Below are positions 7,496 through 8,493 of a stretch of DNA of 8,493 nucleotides, piece by piece; positions within the stretch are counted from its first letter, which is position 1, and each line of letters opens with the position of its first letter. The position numbers and the translations under genes were made by a program. The notes beneath the pieces are model-generated. The model made no database searches. It had not been told where the DNA came from and was given only the letters and a program-made list of their open reading frames with translations. Origin of the DNA: Actinomycetes bacterium (GTDB taxonomy: Bacteria; Actinomycetota; Acidimicrobiia; Acidimicrobiales; RAAP-2); NCBI GenBank assembly GCA_021787255.1, contig JAJYMD010000204.1, positions 1 to 8,493 on the forward strand, given 5' to 3'.

Positions 7496-7658
7496 CGACG
7501 ACATCGCGCGTCCTGCGACGCGGCGAGCTCGCTGAGGTCCGTTCCGGGGTCCGGCACACGAGCGGCGTGGATCGGCCAGTCCGCTCGGAGCCGCGCGTCG
7601 ATGGCGTCCCCCACGTCCCAGACCATCCCGAGGTCGTCCCTAGGTCTCAGGTCTTAGG
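7471..7658. repeat. 15-bp imperfect inverted repeats at two facing stop codons
   Basis: GCTGAGACCTGAGAC at 7471-7485 and GTCTCAGGTCTTAGG at 7644-7658 are inverted copies matching at 13 of 15 positions, with an 11-bp perfect core (AGACCTGAGAC). The left copy contains the TGA of the plus-strand zinc-knuckle gene. The right copy contains the TGA of the minus-strand DUF302 pseudogene, in the same reading phase (ACC TGA). They enclose 158 bp of minus-strand coding-like sequence. They could be ends of a small non-autonomous element, an inverted duplication of a gene end, or chance. Confidence 0.5.
7486..7626 (-). other. Coding-like minus-strand segment, possible gene remnant
   Basis: Read from the ATG at 7624-7626, this frame begins MVWDVGDAIDARLRADWPIH and stays gene-like for about 47 codons. 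By hand count, roughly 80% of first, 53% of second and 84% of third codon positions are G or C, the usual actinobacterial coding profile. Past about 7485 the third positions turn A-rich and the frame becomes the antisense of the zinc-knuckle gene, so the coding signal ends at the left inverted repeat. There is no clear Shine-Dalgarno. I recognise no family. It may be an inserted fragment or a small gene that has lost its 3' end. Confidence 0.3.
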
Positions 7659-7707
7659 GGTCGGAGTCGCCTGCGGCGAAGATCCCCGGGGCACTGCGCG
7701 CGTGCAC
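7654..7707 (-). pseudogene. Possible C-terminal scrap of a flavin disulfide oxidoreductase
   Basis: One minus-strand frame reads VHARSAPGIFAAGDSDP then TAA. PGIFAAGD is the conserved FAD-contacting motif near the C-terminus of thioredoxin reductase and related pyridine nucleotide-disulfide oxidoreductases. In an intact enzyme the chain would continue some tens of residues further, and no matching sequence is seen upstream. The same bases are read in another frame as the run-on tail of the DUF302 pseudogene, so only one reading may be meaningful. The call rests on a short motif and is tentative. Confidence 0.3.
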
Positions 7708-7842
7708 GCTCCAAGATGCAGCGGTTCGAAGGTCATCTGCCCCGAGCCGGCGCGAGCGCGCTCGACGAGGGCGACGACGCCCGAGAGGCCGGTGACCTGC
7801 TCGCCGGTGAGCCTGTAGCGGCGTGCGACGACGATCGGATCC

Positions 7843-7862
7843 GCGAAGACGAGCGAAGACGA
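7843..7862. repeat. 10-bp perfect tandem duplication causing a frameshift
   Basis: GCGAAGACGA is present twice in direct tandem. It lies inside the DUF302 domain coding region, and deleting one copy joins two frames into a continuous domain. It is therefore very probably a mutation rather than an ancestral repeat. Confidence 0.85.
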
Positions 7863-8219
7863 CGGTGTTGCCGTCGGCGTCCGAGCCGACCTCGGCCGAT
7901 GGCGCCCGGCGGAGGAGCACGCGGGTCGGGAGATCCAGGGCGAGATCAGGAGCGGCCTGCATCGCCAGGGTGCCGACCGCGGGGCCGCCAACGAGCACCA
8001 CCTGGGTGTCGGGCATCTCGAGGCTGCGGATCTCGCGCCGCTGCATGGTCGATCGTGGCGAGGGCTGTGATGCCGCCCGCCACTGGGGCATCGATGAGCC
8101 GCGGCGCCGTCTCGGCGACGCCGAGAGGGCTCGGGCGCTGGACGAGACCGGTTGGCACCAGTCTTGCCCGTTTGGGGGTCTACGTCTGCATGGGCGGTTC
8201 CGGGAAGCTTCGACCACCG

Positions 8220-8253
8220 CAGCTCGAACTGGATGTCACAGCTCGAACTGGAT
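8220..8253. repeat. 19-bp period direct repeat at the VOC remnant stop
   Basis: CAGCTCGAACTGGAT occurs at 8220-8234 and 8239-8253, separated by GTCA. On the minus strand the right-hand copy encodes the IQFEL end of the VOC-like frame and the second copy lies just past its TGA. It looks like a local duplication of the gene end. Confidence 0.75.
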
Positions 8254-8310
8254 CTGGTCGGGGTCGCGGAACGCGCGGTGGCGCAGCGCCTTGTTCGCCG
8301 ATGCGTCCAT
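8236..8310 (-). pseudogene. C-terminal remnant of a VOC (glyoxalase-fold) protein
   Basis: The frame reads LRHRAFRDPDQIQFEL then TGA at 8236-8238. This matches the common C-terminal signature of glyoxalase/bleomycin-resistance family proteins, in which FRDPDG.. is followed by a Glu metal ligand near the end. Only about 24 codons, from the ATG at 8308-8310, are readable. The rest of a roughly 120-residue VOC protein is not found in frame upstream. A neighbouring frame just upstream (VPTLTWAGTEGPW) may be part of the same broken gene. Too short to be a working enzyme; most likely a relic. Confidence 0.45.
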
Positions 8311-8341
8311 GGGCCCTCGGTGCCCGCCCAGGTCAGGGTCG

Positions 8342-8373
8342 GCACCTTCAGGGACGAGCGAGCCCGAAGGTGC
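8342..8373 (-). terminator. Strong hairpin, possible terminator of the right-edge gene
   Basis: GCACCTTC (8342-8349) pairs perfectly with GAAGGTGC (8366-8373). After a single bulged A the stem continues with GGG/CCC, leaving a 9-nt loop. It lies about 64 nt downstream of the minus-strand TGA at 8437-8439, where a terminator would be expected. No U tract follows, which is common in high-GC actinobacteria. Confidence 0.42.
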
Positions 8374-8436
8374 ATCGGACCGCGTGCGGCCGGGTCGCGA
8401 TCACGAGCCCGCGAGGACGGGCCGGACGGCACCGGT

Positions 8437-8493
8437 TCAACCCAGGCCGCGCAGCATGAGGTTCCAGTAGAACGCCGGCAATCCGTAGCGCTT
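8437..8493 (-). CDS. C-terminal end of an unidentified protein entering from the right
   Basis: The minus-strand frame entering at the right edge gives 18 codons, KRYGLPAFYWNLMLRGLG, then TGA at 8437-8439. The aromatic and basic composition is protein-like and the hairpin downstream supports a real gene end. The tail vaguely recalls the C-termini of membrane-associated FAD-dependent sulfide:quinone or NADH dehydrogenase-type oxidoreductases, but this is too short to assign. The other two frames in this strand look less natural. Confidence 0.35.
   Translation of the reverse strand, partial: KRYGLPAFYWNLMLRGLG

Larger units (their letters stand above)
7647..8158 (-). pseudogene. DUF302 domain protein, disrupted by two frameshifts
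   Basis: Three minus-strand frames each carry one part of a DUF302 (PF03625) domain in the right order: SPLGVAETAPRL...ITALATIDHAA (about 8044-8131), then LEMPDTQVVLVGGPAVGTLA...ALDLPTRVLL (about 7910-8024), then FADPIVVARRYRLTGEQV...VVALVERARAG (about 7745-7850). The first shift, near 8030-8042, fits loss of a CG dinucleotide from a GCGCG run, or one extra base. The second is a perfect 10-bp tandem duplication at 7843-7862; removing one copy restores NTVVFADPIVVARRY. The GTG at 8156-8158 follows an in-frame TAG and is the likely old start. The frame runs on past the usual domain end to a TGA at 7647, giving about 170 residues against the usual 125-135. DUF302 proteins are small and of unknown function. 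Sequencing error is the alternative, but recB and recC are error-free over 6 kb. Confidence 0.78.

Noticed and set aside
7114..7626. 170-codon minus-strand frame opposite the zinc-knuckle gene
   Set aside because: Only its first part (7486-7626) has coding composition. The remainder is antisense to the small gene with its Shine-Dalgarno and to the regulator 3' end.
7716..8459. 247-codon plus-strand frame over the pseudogene region
   Set aside because: It is Arg/Gly/Pro-rich without a domain, and the opposite strand carries recognisable DUF302 and VOC segments.
1..8493. CRISPR array, tRNA or transposase
   Set aside because: No regularly spaced repeats of suitable length, no tRNA-like arms with CCA context and no transposase or integrase motifs were seen on either strand.

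Overview
The window reads as a high-GC actinobacterial chromosome segment. Codon third positions are almost all G or C, gene order is recC-recB on one strand, starts appear leaderless or nearly so, and the regulator is of a type common in Actinomycetota. An Acidimicrobiia-like lineage is possible, but that is inference.

Positions 1-6188, minus strand: a recC-recB operon for the RecBCD helicase/nuclease. recC (2577-6188) is complete and starts with GTG. Its TGA stop overlaps the recB ATG in an ATGA junction. recB (2580 to the left edge) is open in one frame for 860 codons and carries all expected superfamily 1 helicase motifs, but its C-terminal nuclease domain lies beyond the window. recD would be expected beyond that, but is not visible. 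The very long plus-strand ORFs here are antisense shadows.

Positions 6189-6461: a divergent intergenic region with candidate promoters on both sides. The plus-strand one contains an 18-bp imperfect dyad overlapping its -10.

Positions 6462-7482, plus strand: a SufR-like/COG2345 winged-helix regulator with three C-terminal cysteines, then, 142 bp downstream and with its own Shine-Dalgarno, a 60-residue protein with a C2HC-type zinc-knuckle pattern. The leader of the small gene holds a direct repeat and an inverted repeat touching the ribosome-binding site.

Positions 7483-8493: a decayed region with no intact gene. On the minus strand there is a DUF302 pseudogene with two frameshifts, one caused by a perfect 10-bp tandem duplication. 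There are also probable 3' remnants of a VOC (glyoxalase-fold) protein and perhaps a flavin disulfide oxidoreductase, and the last 18 codons of an unidentified gene entering from the right. A coding-like segment of about 150 bp lies between two inverted 15-bp repeats that overlap the stop codons of the facing reading frames.

I see no CRISPR array, tRNA, rRNA, integrase or transposase. The DNA-repair genes look ordinary. The less usual parts are the regulator/zinc-knuckle pair and the gene graveyard beside it.
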